A stretch of DNA of 32,644 nucleotides from Flavobacterium yafengii (GTDB lineage Bacteria; Bacteroidota; Bacteroidia; Flavobacteriales; Flavobacteriaceae): the NCBI RefSeq assembly GCF_030010375.1, contig NZ_JASCRY010000007.1, positions 1 to 32,644 of the forward strand. The letters run 5' to 3'. The position numbers and the translations under genes are program-made. Numbering within the stretch: position 1 is the stretch's first letter; each line of letters begins with the position of its first letter. The notes below the pieces were generated by a model. It searched no databases. It saw only the letters and a program-made list of their open reading frames with translations, and was not told where the DNA came from. Shown here in pieces: positions 15,664 through 23,564 of this stretch.

Positions 15664-17436
15664 CTAAATCACTCCCATTTTTTTCATCAGGAATGTAGCG
15701 CTTCTATTTTTACAAATTCCGTCACGCAGTTTGTAGTCAAAATGGAGTTCATTATTGACAATCTCTACTTCAAAGCATTTATTGGTTAGTATATTTGGAT
15801 AGTCATTCGTTGTCAAGCAAACTTCTATATCATGCGTTGCAATGGCTCCAATTGCTTTTTTACCAATCACTTTTTTGACCACTTCGATTGTTCCATTTCG
15901 TTTATCATCTGAATTGGTTCCGCGTAATATTTCGTCTAGTAAAACAAATGCGGGTCTGTTTTCCAGTTCGTCCATTATTTGCTTTAAGCGCTTTATTTCG
16001 GCGAAGAAATACGATTCACTGTCAGACAACGAATCCGATAATCGCATCGAAACTAAAACGGGTAACGGATGCACATTTGCTTGGCTGGCACAAACTGGCG
16101 AACCTATTCCTGATAATACCATATTAATTCCCAAACTTCTCAAAAAAGTACTTTTACCGGACATATTAGAACCCGTTAAAATCATAAAGGATTGCGGTTG
16201 AAAACGCACATCATTCCCTACTCTAGTTTTTTCATTTAATAAAGGATGACTTAAATTAGTGAAATCAATTTCAAAATTCGTGTTCAATGTTGGATAAACA
16301 AACTCCGGATTATTATAAGAAAGATTGGCCAAACTGTTCAACATTTCGAATTCACCGATAACTTCCAACCAATCTTCCAAGGCTTCCGCATGATCTTTTT
16401 TCCATTGAATCAAAGCTTTTAAAACATGCAGATTAAAAAGAAAAGTTCCATTGAATAATAGTGCTGTGACAAAATTCCCGATCGTGTCCATATTAGAAAA
16501 CAACGAAGCCAATTTTTTCAAATGAACACTGGCATTTTCTTTTTTTAATGTTAGTTTTTGTTGCAAATCGGTTAGTTTATCGGATTGAAAGGGTTCTTCC
16601 TCAATCTTCTGCATCAGTAAACCGTATTGATTGATGATTTTATCAACATTTTCAGCATTTGCAATTTCAATACTAATTCGTTTATAGTATATACCCAAAA
16701 CAGCTAAATTAAAAATAAATAAAAACGATAATACCGATAAAAATATTGGATTTGATGAGATTAAATACCCAACAAAAGTTCCCAAAAAGAGAAAAGGTGC
16801 AATAAAAGAAACCAATATACTGGCTTTGGATAAAGGAGTGTTATTGAATTTACTCCATTGCAATAGCGTTTCATAACTTGATTGATTGTCGTTACTTATT
16901 TTGGCCAAAGCCAAAAATTCCTGGCGCCAATCTAATTTTTCGGATAATTCTTTTACTGCTTTATGATTTCTAACAATTTCGTCATTAGGCAAAAGCGTTA
17001 AAAGTTGTTTTGCCAATGTTTTTTTACCAATAAAAGTAGCAGTTCTATTCAAGTTTTGGAACAAAGAATGTTCGCCGAAAATATCTAAATCATACGCATA
17101 CGGATGGTGAAAATCATTGAATTCCTGTCCGTTTTCAAAAGGGATTTTATTTCTTTCCAGATAGGAAATTTCATTTTCATTAATATCCAAAAGCGCTTTA
17201 TTGACTTGCTTCTGGAAAAGTAATTTAGTGTGAATGCGCATCAAGAAAACAAATAATCCAAAAAGAAGCACTGATGAAATAATGAAAATAATTTCGCTCG
17301 TTTTGATGTAATAATACATGGATACCAAAAAAAATACAATAGCCAGCAATCTTAATATGCTTATACTATTGTACTTTTTATTAATTCCATTTAATACTGC
17401 TGAAAACCCTTCTTTTTTTACTTTGTATATTTCCAT
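15664..17436 (-). CDS. Membrane-anchored MutS-like ATPase
   Basis: A protein of 590 residues that combines a MutS C-terminal ATPase with membrane helices. Walker A is LTGSNMSGKSTFL with K428, Walker B is FVLLDEILRGTNSDD, and ATHDIEVC supplies the signature after it, as in MutS ABC-ATPase domains. The mismatch-recognition and connector domains of true MutS are absent. Instead there are two hydrophobic hairpins, about residues 27-69 and 210-250, and a long helical region with coiled-coil character (about 265-310). Bacteroidota genomes often carry such proteins annotated as MutS family DNA mismatch repair protein. It is therefore probably not the mismatch repair MutS; a role at the membrane in DNA handling is inference only. 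It ends convergently towards dnaN. Confidence 0.88.
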   Translation of the reverse strand: MEIYKVKKEGFSAVLNGINKKYNSISILRLLAIVFFLVSMYYYIKTSEIIFIISSVLLFGLFVFLMRIHTKLLFQKQVNKALLDINENEISYLERNKIPFENGQEFNDFHHPYAYDLDIFGEHSLFQNLNRTATFIGKKTLAKQLLTLLPNDEIVRNHKAVKELSEKLDWRQEFLALAKISNDNQSSYETLLQWSKFNNTPLSKASILVSFIAPFLFLGTFVGYLISSNPIFLSVLSFLFIFNLAVLGIYYKRISIEIANAENVDKIINQYGLLMQKIEEEPFQSDKLTDLQQKLTLKKENASVHLKKLASLFSNMDTIGNFVTALLFNGTFLFNLHVLKALIQWKKDHAEALEDWLEVIGEFEMLNSLANLSYNNPEFVYPTLNTNFEIDFTNLSHPLLNEKTRVGNDVRFQPQSFMILTGSNMSGKSTFLRSLGINMVLSGIGSPVCASQANVHPLPVLVSMRLSDSLSDSESYFFAEIKRLKQIMDELENRPAFVLLDEILRGTNSDDKRNGTIEVVKKVIGKKAIGAIATHDIEVCLTTNDYPNILTNKCFEVEIVNNELHFDYKLRDGICKNRSATFLMKKMGVI

Positions 17437-17499
17437 AATTCATTTGAATGAAGGACAAATATAGCAAATTAGATCACGGGTGAAAGCCAATTTAATACA

Positions 17500-18333
17500 C
17501 TAATCAATATGAATCGCTAAAATTGGAATATCAAAATTAGTTGCTATTTTTTTGGTTAAACTAGGTTTAAAAATCCCTTCAAAAAAGCCTCTTTTATAGG
17601 TAAGCATTGTTAAAATATCAATCTCTTTGTACATGATAAAGTCCAAAATTGTTTCTTTGACTTCATCGCTCGTCATCACAAAAAATTCCACAGGTTCATT
17701 AATAAATTCTTCTTCCCATTTAGCCACAGTATCTTTTGAAACATCAGAATCACTGGTTTTTACATAAAGACATTTCACTTTGGCTTTTGTTTTTTTAGCA
17801 ATATCCAAAACCATTTTTAGTGCTTTTTTATCTTTGGTTCTAAAACGGGTTGTAAATCCTATAATTTCTGTTTTTTTGAATTTTGCTTCAGCAGGTACAC
17901 ATAACATTGGAACTTCAATTCCAGAGATTACAGCTCCTGCATTAGTACCTACAAAAAAAGCATCCCAACCAGTGGCGCCTGAAGTTCCCATTATTACAAA
18001 ATCTATTTTATCTTCTTTAATCGATCTTTTGATATTAAAAAGCAAATCTCCATCCATAAGCCTGTGCGTCATTTTTATTTTATCCAAATGACGTTCTTCG
18101 GCTATGGCGCGTAATTTTGGGATTTCATCCTTAAACATATCAAATTGAGACAACTCTAATGAGTCATAAATGACGGCATAATTTTCAGGAAAAAACTGGT
18201 TGTCATATATAGGCAATTCAAATGTGTGCAATAAAACGAGTTCACCCTGAACTATTTTTGCAAATTCTAAAGCATGGACAAAAGCATTTGTGGCCACCTC
18301 AGAAAAATCTGTCGGAAAAAGAATCTTTTTCAT
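17500..18333 (-). CDS. Universal stress protein, tandem UspA domains
   Basis: A cytosolic protein of 277 residues with two UspA domains. The first (about 1-148) begins KKILFPTDFSEVATNAFVHAL and ends with the nucleotide-binding pattern MGTSGATGWDAFFVGTNAGAVI, that is G-x2-G-x9-G followed by a small residue. The second (about 150-277) begins EIIGFTTRFRTKDKKALKMV and lacks the glycine pattern, ending IPILAIHID, so probably only the first domain binds ATP. Such proteins respond to starvation, oxygen or energy stress. It lies 152 bp after a paralogue on the same strand, evidently an old tandem duplication. The signal it answers to cannot be read from the sequence. Confidence 0.92.
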   Translation of the reverse strand: MKKILFPTDFSEVATNAFVHALEFAKIVQGELVLLHTFELPIYDNQFFPENYAVIYDSLELSQFDMFKDEIPKLRAIAEERHLDKIKMTHRLMDGDLLFNIKRSIKEDKIDFVIMGTSGATGWDAFFVGTNAGAVISGIEVPMLCVPAEAKFKKTEIIGFTTRFRTKDKKALKMVLDIAKKTKAKVKCLYVKTSDSDVSKDTVAKWEEEFINEPVEFFVMTSDEVKETILDFIMYKEIDILTMLTYKRGFFEGIFKPSLTKKIATNFDIPILAIHID

Positions 18334-18485
18334 TTTATTAAATATTAAAATGGTTTGTTTATCAAAGTTAATTATAAAAACTTAGGTTAAATATGATTAA
18401 TATCAGGCAATCTGTTAAAATAGTTTTCTAATCTAGCCATTACCGTAAATCTTTATAAAATCAAATTATCCAAATCTTAAATACT

Positions 18486-19316
18486 TTATTCATGAATAGC
18501 AAGAATAGGTACGTTCACATGAAAGGCTAATTTTTTTGAAAGACTAATTTGAAATAATTTTTCAAAGAAATTTTTATGGTACACATGCATTGCAATCATA
18601 TTGATTTTATATGAATCAACGAAATTTAATATTATACCTTCTACATCATGACCTGAAATGGAATTTAAAGCTATGTTATGATTTTTAATTAATTCATTCC
18701 AATTTTCCATATCGTTATTCTTGTTTTCATGATGTGGCGATTCTACACGCAAACAATCAATATGTGCCTGAAACACTTTGGCCAAAGCTTTCACTCGCAT
18801 AAAGGATTCAATATCTTTGGGTTTATATTCTGTGATAAACAGCAATTTTTTTATAGGCTGGTATTTACAGCGTTCAGGAATAGCCAAAACAATTGCTTTT
18901 ACGTCATTCATTACTCTTGTCGCAACAGTTCCTAAAAAAGTCTCTTTTAAACTGGTTGCACCTTTAGTTCCCATTACTACAAAATCAATATTTTCGTGCT
19001 TAATTATTTTTTGTATTTCATCAATCAAATTTCCCAAAATTAAAACATGGCTTATTCTTACTTTATCCAAATTATTTTCTTCGGCAATATTTCTTAAAAT
19101 GGGAACTTCATCTTTGTAGTTTTCAAAATCACTCAATTCTGTAACATCATAAATTTCATGCAAGTATTCAGAAACATTAATATAATTGACCTGTGGAAAT
19201 TGATAAACGTGCATGGTGATAATTTCAGCATCTATGGAATCCGCTAATTTTAATGCATAAATAAATGCGTTTTTAGAAACATCAGAAAAGTCGGTTGGAA
19301 ATAGAATTTTCTTCAT
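18486..19316 (-). CDS. Universal stress protein, tandem UspA domains (paralogue)
   Basis: A protein of 276 residues with the same two-domain layout as its downstream neighbour: KKILFPTDFSDVSKNAFIYAL at the start, VMGTKGATSLKETFLGTVATRV as the nucleotide-binding region of the first domain, and the ending VPILAIHE. The beginnings and ends are clearly alike between the two proteins while the middles have diverged, so the pair is an old duplication. In this copy the residues after the last glycine are T-V-A-T, which still fits an ATP-binding type. It is divergent from mnmE; the 178 bp up to the mnmE start must hold both promoters. Confidence 0.92.
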   Translation of the reverse strand: MKKILFPTDFSDVSKNAFIYALKLADSIDAEIITMHVYQFPQVNYINVSEYLHEIYDVTELSDFENYKDEVPILRNIAEENNLDKVRISHVLILGNLIDEIQKIIKHENIDFVVMGTKGATSLKETFLGTVATRVMNDVKAIVLAIPERCKYQPIKKLLFITEYKPKDIESFMRVKALAKVFQAHIDCLRVESPHHENKNNDMENWNELIKNHNIALNSISGHDVEGIILNFVDSYKINMIAMHVYHKNFFEKLFQISLSKKLAFHVNVPILAIHE

Positions 19317-19444
19317 GATACATATTAATTAATTGTTAGTCAATTATTTACATAAAATTACAACAAAAAAATAAATTAATATGGATAAATATTTCATAGT
19401 CCTATTTTTAAATAAAAATAAAGTTAATGGTTTAATAAGCAGGT

Positions 19445-19475
19445 CTTGTTGCGTTGTCAATTTTACTTACTTTTG
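19445..19475 (+). promoter_or_regulatory. mnmE promoter
   Basis: TACTTTTG at 19468-19475 fits TAnnTTTG exactly and a CTTG element at 19445-19448 lies 19 bases upstream, close to the Bacteroidota -33/-7 arrangement. It sits 19 bases before the ATG at 19495 and inside the upstream extension of the reading frame, which argues for that ATG as the real start. Confidence 0.7.
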
Positions 19476-19494
19476 CATAAAATTGAATAAAAGT

Positions 19495-20883
19495 ATGATA
19501 CCTCAAGATTCTATCGTGGCACTAGCAACACCTTCTGGAGCCGGAGCAATAGCCGTAATTCGGATTTCCGGCGAAGATGCCATTACTATTGGTGATTCTG
19601 TTTTTCGATCCATTAAAAACAAAGACCTAACAACGCAAAAAACGCATACTTTGCATTTGGGGCATATTATGGACGACTCAAAAACTTTGGATGAAGTCTT
19701 GGTGTCCATTTTCAAAGGACCAAACTCCTATACTGGCGAAAACACGATTGAAATTTCCTGTCACGGTTCTACTTATATTCAACAGCAAATCATTCAGTTA
19801 TTGCTTCGAAAAGGGTGTCGTATGGCTGATCCCGGAGAATTTACGTTACGAGCATTCTTAAACGGAAAACTCGATTTGTCACAAGCCGAAGCTGTTGCTG
19901 ATTTAATTTCATCTGATAATGAAGCCTCACACCAAATTGCCATGCAGCAAATGCGTGGTGGTTTCTCTAATGAAATAGCTAAACTTAGAGAAGAACTATT
20001 GAATTTTGCCTCTTTGATTGAACTCGAATTAGACTTCGCCGAAGAAGATGTGGAATTTGCAGACAGAACCCAATTCCATGAATTATTAAACAGAATCGAA
20101 TTTGTCCTAAAACGATTAATAGATTCGTTTGCGGTGGGTAATGTCATCAAAAATGGGATTCCTGTAGCTATTGTTGGTGAACCCAATGTAGGGAAATCAA
20201 CACTTTTGAATGCCTTATTGAATGAGGAACGCGCTATCGTTTCGGAAATTGCAGGAACGACACGTGATACTATTGAAGACGAATTAGTGATTGGCGGAAT
20301 CGGTTTTAGGTTCATCGATACAGCCGGAATTCGGGAAACTGAAGATGTAGTGGAAAGTATTGGAATTCGTAAAACGTTTGAAAAAATAGAACAAGCTCAG
20401 GTTGTCGTTTTTCTTTTTGATAGTTCCGAGTTTAAAGTTTCAGGCTTAAAGTTGAAAGTAGAACTGGAGAAAATTAAAAATCAGTTTCCATTGAAACCTC
20501 TTGTGATTATTGGCAATAAAGCCGACAAATTAGAAGAAAATGAAATCGGAAATCTGAAATCGGAGATTCCTGAAATCTTACTTATTTCTGCAAAAGAAAA
20601 ACTGGGAGTTGAAGATTTAAAAAATCAATTACTTTCGTTTGTAAATACTGGTGCTTTACGGAATAATGAAACAATCGTAACTAATACAAGACATTACGAT
20701 TCATTACTAAAAGCTTTAGATGAAATTCAAAAAGTGAAATTTGGACTTGAAACTAGCTTATCAAGCGACTTAATGGCATTAGATATCAAAGAAGCGTTGT
20801 ACCAGTTCGGGATGATTACCGGACAGGTAACAAATGATGAATTGCTGGGAAATATTTTTGCTAATTTCTGCATCGGGAAATAA
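19495..20883 (+). CDS. mnmE: tRNA modification GTPase MnmE
   Basis: A GTPase of 462 residues that, with MnmG, builds the cmnm5 group on wobble uridine 34 of certain tRNAs. The N-terminal folate-binding domain begins IPQDSIVALATPSGAGAIAVIRISG; the helical domain follows, with the inserted G domain showing GEPNVGKSTLLN (P-loop), the DTAGIRET switch II region and GNKADK (G4). The C-terminus is the invariant FCIGK with the functional cysteine. The reading frame is open 38 codons further upstream, but a promoter lies in that part and family proteins start at MIPQDSI, so 19495 is chosen. A tyrosine recombinase gene starts 150 bp downstream: the last codons are the likely insertion site of the mobile element, and they are kept intact. 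Confidence 0.96.
   Translation: MIPQDSIVALATPSGAGAIAVIRISGEDAITIGDSVFRSIKNKDLTTQKTHTLHLGHIMDDSKTLDEVLVSIFKGPNSYTGENTIEISCHGSTYIQQQIIQLLLRKGCRMADPGEFTLRAFLNGKLDLSQAEAVADLISSDNEASHQIAMQQMRGGFSNEIAKLREELLNFASLIELELDFAEEDVEFADRTQFHELLNRIEFVLKRLIDSFAVGNVIKNGIPVAIVGEPNVGKSTLLNALLNEERAIVSEIAGTTRDTIEDELVIGGIGFRFIDTAGIRETEDVVESIGIRKTFEKIEQAQVVVFLFDSSEFKVSGLKLKVELEKIKNQFPLKPLVIIGNKADKLEENEIGNLKSEIPEILLISAKEKLGVEDLKNQLLSFVNTGALRNNETIVTNTRHYDSLLKALDEIQKVKFGLETSLSSDLMALDIKEALYQFGMITGQVTNDELLGNIFANFCIGK
20866..20883. other. Candidate attachment site (attL) in the mnmE 3' end
   Basis: TTCTGCATCGGGAAATAA encodes the invariant C-terminal FCIGK and stop. The Salmonella island SGI1 uses the homologous last 18 bases of mnmE (trmE) as its attachment site, and an integrase gene lies immediately downstream here. 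The matching attR copy is not in the window, so this is an inference from position and homology. Confidence 0.5.
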
Positions 20884-20973
20884 ACACACTTTCTTTAAGT
20901 TTCTTATACTTTCTCTTACTTGACTCCCATTGATTTAGCAGTATTTTTACTTTCTTATATTATCTTTAATTTA
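20884..20973. repeat. Short direct repeats between mnmE and integrase
   Basis: ACTTTCTT at 20888-20895 and 20949-20956, ACTTTCTC at 20908-20915, and TTTCTTATA at 20900-20908 and 20951-20959. Repeats of this kind beside an attachment site are often arm-type binding sites of a tyrosine recombinase or its directionality factor. Confidence 0.4.
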
Positions 20974-20981
20974 TACATTTG
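20974..20981 (+). promoter_or_regulatory. -7 promoter element of the integrase gene
   Basis: TACATTTG fits TAnnTTTG exactly. It overlaps the most upstream possible start (TTG at 20979), so translation should begin further in, at the ATG at 21033. No clear -33 element is seen, which may mean weak or activated transcription. Confidence 0.5.
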
Positions 20982-20990
20982 TTACACTCC

Positions 20991-21034
20991 ATGTACACCT
21001 TATCAAAAATGAGGTGTAAAAATGTACACCTTAT
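20991..21034. promoter_or_regulatory. Repeat cluster at integrase transcription start
   Basis: ATGTACACCTTAT occurs exactly at 20991-21003 and again at 21022-21034, 31 bases apart. Between them AGGTGTA at 21012-21018 is the inverse of TACACCT at 20994-21000, giving an inverted repeat. The set lies just after the -7 element and overlaps the integrase start, a fitting place for an operator or recombinase-binding sites. Confidence 0.55.
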
Positions 21035-22160
21035 GATAATTAGTTTAAAGAAGAAGAAATTGCAAAATGGTAGATATAGTTTATATCTTGAATACTACAA
21101 AGGATCAACTGTTAATGCAGCTGGCAAACGTATTCATTTGAGAGACTTTGAGTATCTAAAGTTATATCCACATCAAGATCCTAAAATTGCCAGTGAAAAA
21201 AAGGAGAATAAAGAAATTGATACTTTAAGCGAACAGATATTATCAATCAGAAAAGCCGAATACTTTCAAGGCAAGTTTGATATCAAAAACAATACAAAAT
21301 CCAAAACCTTATTTTTAGAATATTATAGTAATCAAACAGAAGAACGCGTTGATTCACCTAAAAATTATGCAAATTGGTCTGCTTCCCTTCTTCATCTTAA
21401 GCGATTCTGCAATCCAAATATAACTTTTGATGAAGTTGGCGAAGAATTCGTAAAAGCATACCGAAATTATCTGGACAAAGACGCTAGAACTAAAAGCGAT
21501 CTTCCATTAGCCCAAAACTCAAAATATTCCTATTATAATAAATTCAAAGCTGCAATAAGAGCCGCTTTTGAAGATGGCTATCTTCTAATGAATCCCGTCA
21601 AAAAAGTAAAAGGATTTGAGCAAGGAGAAAGTCAAAGAGAGTATCTAACTTATAATGAGTTAGTAGCCATGAATAAAGCCACTTGTAAATATGATGTCTT
21701 AAAACGAGCTTTTATTTTTTCATGTTTGGTTGGTTTAAGATGGTCTGATATAAATACACTTGTTTGGAAAGAAGTAAGAGACGAAGGAGATATTAGCCGA
21801 GTAAATTTTAGACAAGAAAAAACAGATGGTGTAGAATATTTATATATTTCAGATGAAGCGAGGAAACTACTCGGAGAAAGAGAAAGCCCGTCAGAACGTG
21901 TTTTCAAAGGCTTGAAATATGGAGCTCATTTTAATGCTGAAATATTAAGATGGTGCATGAGAGCAGGGTTAACAAAACATATCACATTTCACAGTGCCAG
22001 ACACACCAATGCTGTCTTACTCTTAGAAAACGGAGCTGATATCTACACCGTTTCAAAACGCTTAGGTCATAAAGAATTGAAAACAACAGAGATTTACGCT
22101 AAAATCATTGATTCTAAGATGAAAGAGGCTGCTAATCTAATCCCTAACATTAATATTTAA
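21033..22160 (+). CDS. Tyrosine recombinase (integrase)
   Basis: A site-specific recombinase of 375 residues from the chosen ATG at 21033. The N-terminal part has the Arm-DNA-binding type beta strands (ISLKKKKLQNGRYSLYLEYYKG) followed by a SAM-like core-binding domain (about 95-200). The catalytic set is complete: R236 in GLRWSD, H320 and R323 in HSARH, H346 in LGHKEL, and the nucleophile Y355 in TEIYAK. It belongs to the Bacteroidota phage-integrase-like group found in ICEs and mobilizable elements. Its place right after mnmE and ahead of replication and mobilization genes makes it the integrase of this element, probably acting on the mnmE 3' end. A longer reading frame from TTG at 20979 is possible but overlaps the promoter. 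Confidence 0.93.
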   Translation: MIISLKKKKLQNGRYSLYLEYYKGSTVNAAGKRIHLRDFEYLKLYPHQDPKIASEKKENKEIDTLSEQILSIRKAEYFQGKFDIKNNTKSKTLFLEYYSNQTEERVDSPKNYANWSASLLHLKRFCNPNITFDEVGEEFVKAYRNYLDKDARTKSDLPLAQNSKYSYYNKFKAAIRAAFEDGYLLMNPVKKVKGFEQGESQREYLTYNELVAMNKATCKYDVLKRAFIFSCLVGLRWSDINTLVWKEVRDEGDISRVNFRQEKTDGVEYLYISDEARKLLGERESPSERVFKGLKYGAHFNAEILRWCMRAGLTKHITFHSARHTNAVLLLENGADIYTVSKRLGHKELKTTEIYAKIIDSKMKEAANLIPNINI

Positions 22161-22164
22161 TTGT

Positions 22165-23196
22165 ATGCTACATTATCCATATTTTAAACAATGCGACAAA
22201 CGTTATTATCAAGCAGTAAATGAAATTTATAAAGATTTAAGTGAGCTCAATGCAGAAACATTCCGTGCAATAGGGAGATTAAACGAATCACAGTTCTTTT
22301 TATTTCTCGCTAATTACGTATATTATTTTCGATTTACAGACATTGACATTACAACCCTAAAACATTTTTTTTATATACATTATAATTATACAATTGAAAA
22401 TAATGACCCACTACCCTTCCAAGATTATAAGGAGGTTAAGGAGGAGGATAAGTTTAGCAATATGCCAGAAGAATCACTTGCTTTAAATTGTAAAAAAAAA
22501 CTTTCTAAATTAGTAATGTTTTATTTAGAAATGAGAGAATACCCTAAAGAAACTCAATCACATATGCTTTTACTTTTGTCAGAAAAAATTCACCTAGATG
22601 TTCTATTTCCTTTGATTACTTTTAAAAGCGCTTTAATTGATTATGTGGATAATGAGAATATCCTAGAAACTGATAGCAATATCAAAAAAAATTCTTTTTT
22701 ATTAGACATTAATGGGGTATTAGTAGAATATGAAAATTATCTAGAAAAACTACAGTCTCAAATTCATGACAGAGTTATTGTTTTAAATAAATCTAAAAAT
22801 GAAAATAGAAAGGGAAACTTTCAAATAAGTACTGATAGCACCGATTTGCGTAAACTATATCACGGTTTGGAGAAATTTATGTTCATAAACCAGAACAAAA
22901 CTTCGTTAAACCAATTTATTGAAGTTTTTGAAAATGATTGGGAAAGCCATAATTCAATCGTCTATTTTGAAATGGACAATATTCTGTTTAAGTATTTTAT
23001 TGAACTTCTCGAAACTTATTTTGATATAAAAATACAATTATCATCTATTGAGTATTCTTCTAAAATTGCAAACAAAAATGGCCTAATAAAAGCTGGCCCA
23101 GTATATTCTTCGATGGCACAATATCGCAAATATCTTAAAGATCGTGACGATATTAAAACCCTAAAATCGATGTTTGAAAAAATTAAAAATCATTAA
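22165..23196 (+). CDS. Element-encoded protein of unknown function
   Basis: A protein of 343 residues that I do not recognise. It starts four bases after the integrase stop, so it is coexpressed with it. It is rich in aromatic residues, Leu, Lys and Asn, with no signal peptide or membrane helix. The N-terminal third is helical with several Tyr-Phe clusters (FFLFLANYVYYFRF near residue 50); a Lys-rich middle follows; the C-terminal 110 residues have a helical pattern with FEMDNILFKYFIELLE and end in a Tyr-Arg-Lys-rich helix. The size and position recall RteC-type regulators of Bacteroides conjugative elements, but I see no convincing shared motif, so this is only a suggestion. An excision or regulation role is inferred from context. 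Confidence 0.75.
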   Translation: MLHYPYFKQCDKRYYQAVNEIYKDLSELNAETFRAIGRLNESQFFLFLANYVYYFRFTDIDITTLKHFFYIHYNYTIENNDPLPFQDYKEVKEEDKFSNMPEESLALNCKKKLSKLVMFYLEMREYPKETQSHMLLLLSEKIHLDVLFPLITFKSALIDYVDNENILETDSNIKKNSFLLDINGVLVEYENYLEKLQSQIHDRVIVLNKSKNENRKGNFQISTDSTDLRKLYHGLEKFMFINQNKTSLNQFIEVFENDWESHNSIVYFEMDNILFKYFIELLETYFDIKIQLSSIEYSSKIANKNGLIKAGPVYSSMAQYRKYLKDRDDIKTLKSMFEKIKNH

Positions 23197-23269
23197 CATC
23201 TTAATATCTCAATATTTATCTATTGCGCTTTAGTGACATTTGCTCCCATAACGATAAAAAAAATCACTT

Positions 23270-23554
23270 ATGGAAAGCAATGTTATTATTCAAAAATTAA
23301 CCCAATTAGAGAAACTTATAATTGGGACAAACAAACAAATCTTCACAGTTGATGATGTTGTAAATTACACGGGATTCTCAAAAAGTTATGTATACAAACT
23401 AGTACATAATAATATACTTCCCTACTCTAAGCCTAATAATCGAACACTCTTTTTTACTAAATTAGAGATTGACGAATGGTTACTACAAAACAAGTCAAAA
23501 TCGGTTTCTCAAATCGAAAAAGAGGCAGCAAATTATGTAAACTCAAAAAAATAG
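23270..23554 (+). CDS. Helix-turn-helix protein, excisionase/AlpA type
   Basis: A small DNA-binding protein of 94 residues. The segment FTVDDVVNYTGFSKSYVYKLVHNNILP (about 24-50), followed by a wing with RTLFFTKLEIDEWLLQNK, is the winged MerR-like helix-turn-helix of excisionase and HTH_17 proteins. An N-terminal helix (IIQKLTQLEKLIIG) may dimerise it. It comes 10 bp before the DUF3987 gene. In Bacteroidota mobile elements such proteins act as recombination directionality factors or as regulators of excision and replication genes; which applies here is not visible. Confidence 0.87.
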   Translation: MESNVIIQKLTQLEKLIIGTNKQIFTVDDVVNYTGFSKSYVYKLVHNNILPYSKPNNRTLFFTKLEIDEWLLQNKSKSVSQIEKEAANYVNSKK

Positions 23555-23564
23555 TATTTGAGTT

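Noticed and set aside
19381..19494. Upstream extension of mnmE
   Set aside because: It contains the promoter of the gene and has no similarity to the family's N-terminus, which begins MIPQDSI.
22165..23196. Calling the 343-residue protein RteC
   Set aside because: Position and size fit, but I could not find a convincing shared motif, so it is left as unknown.
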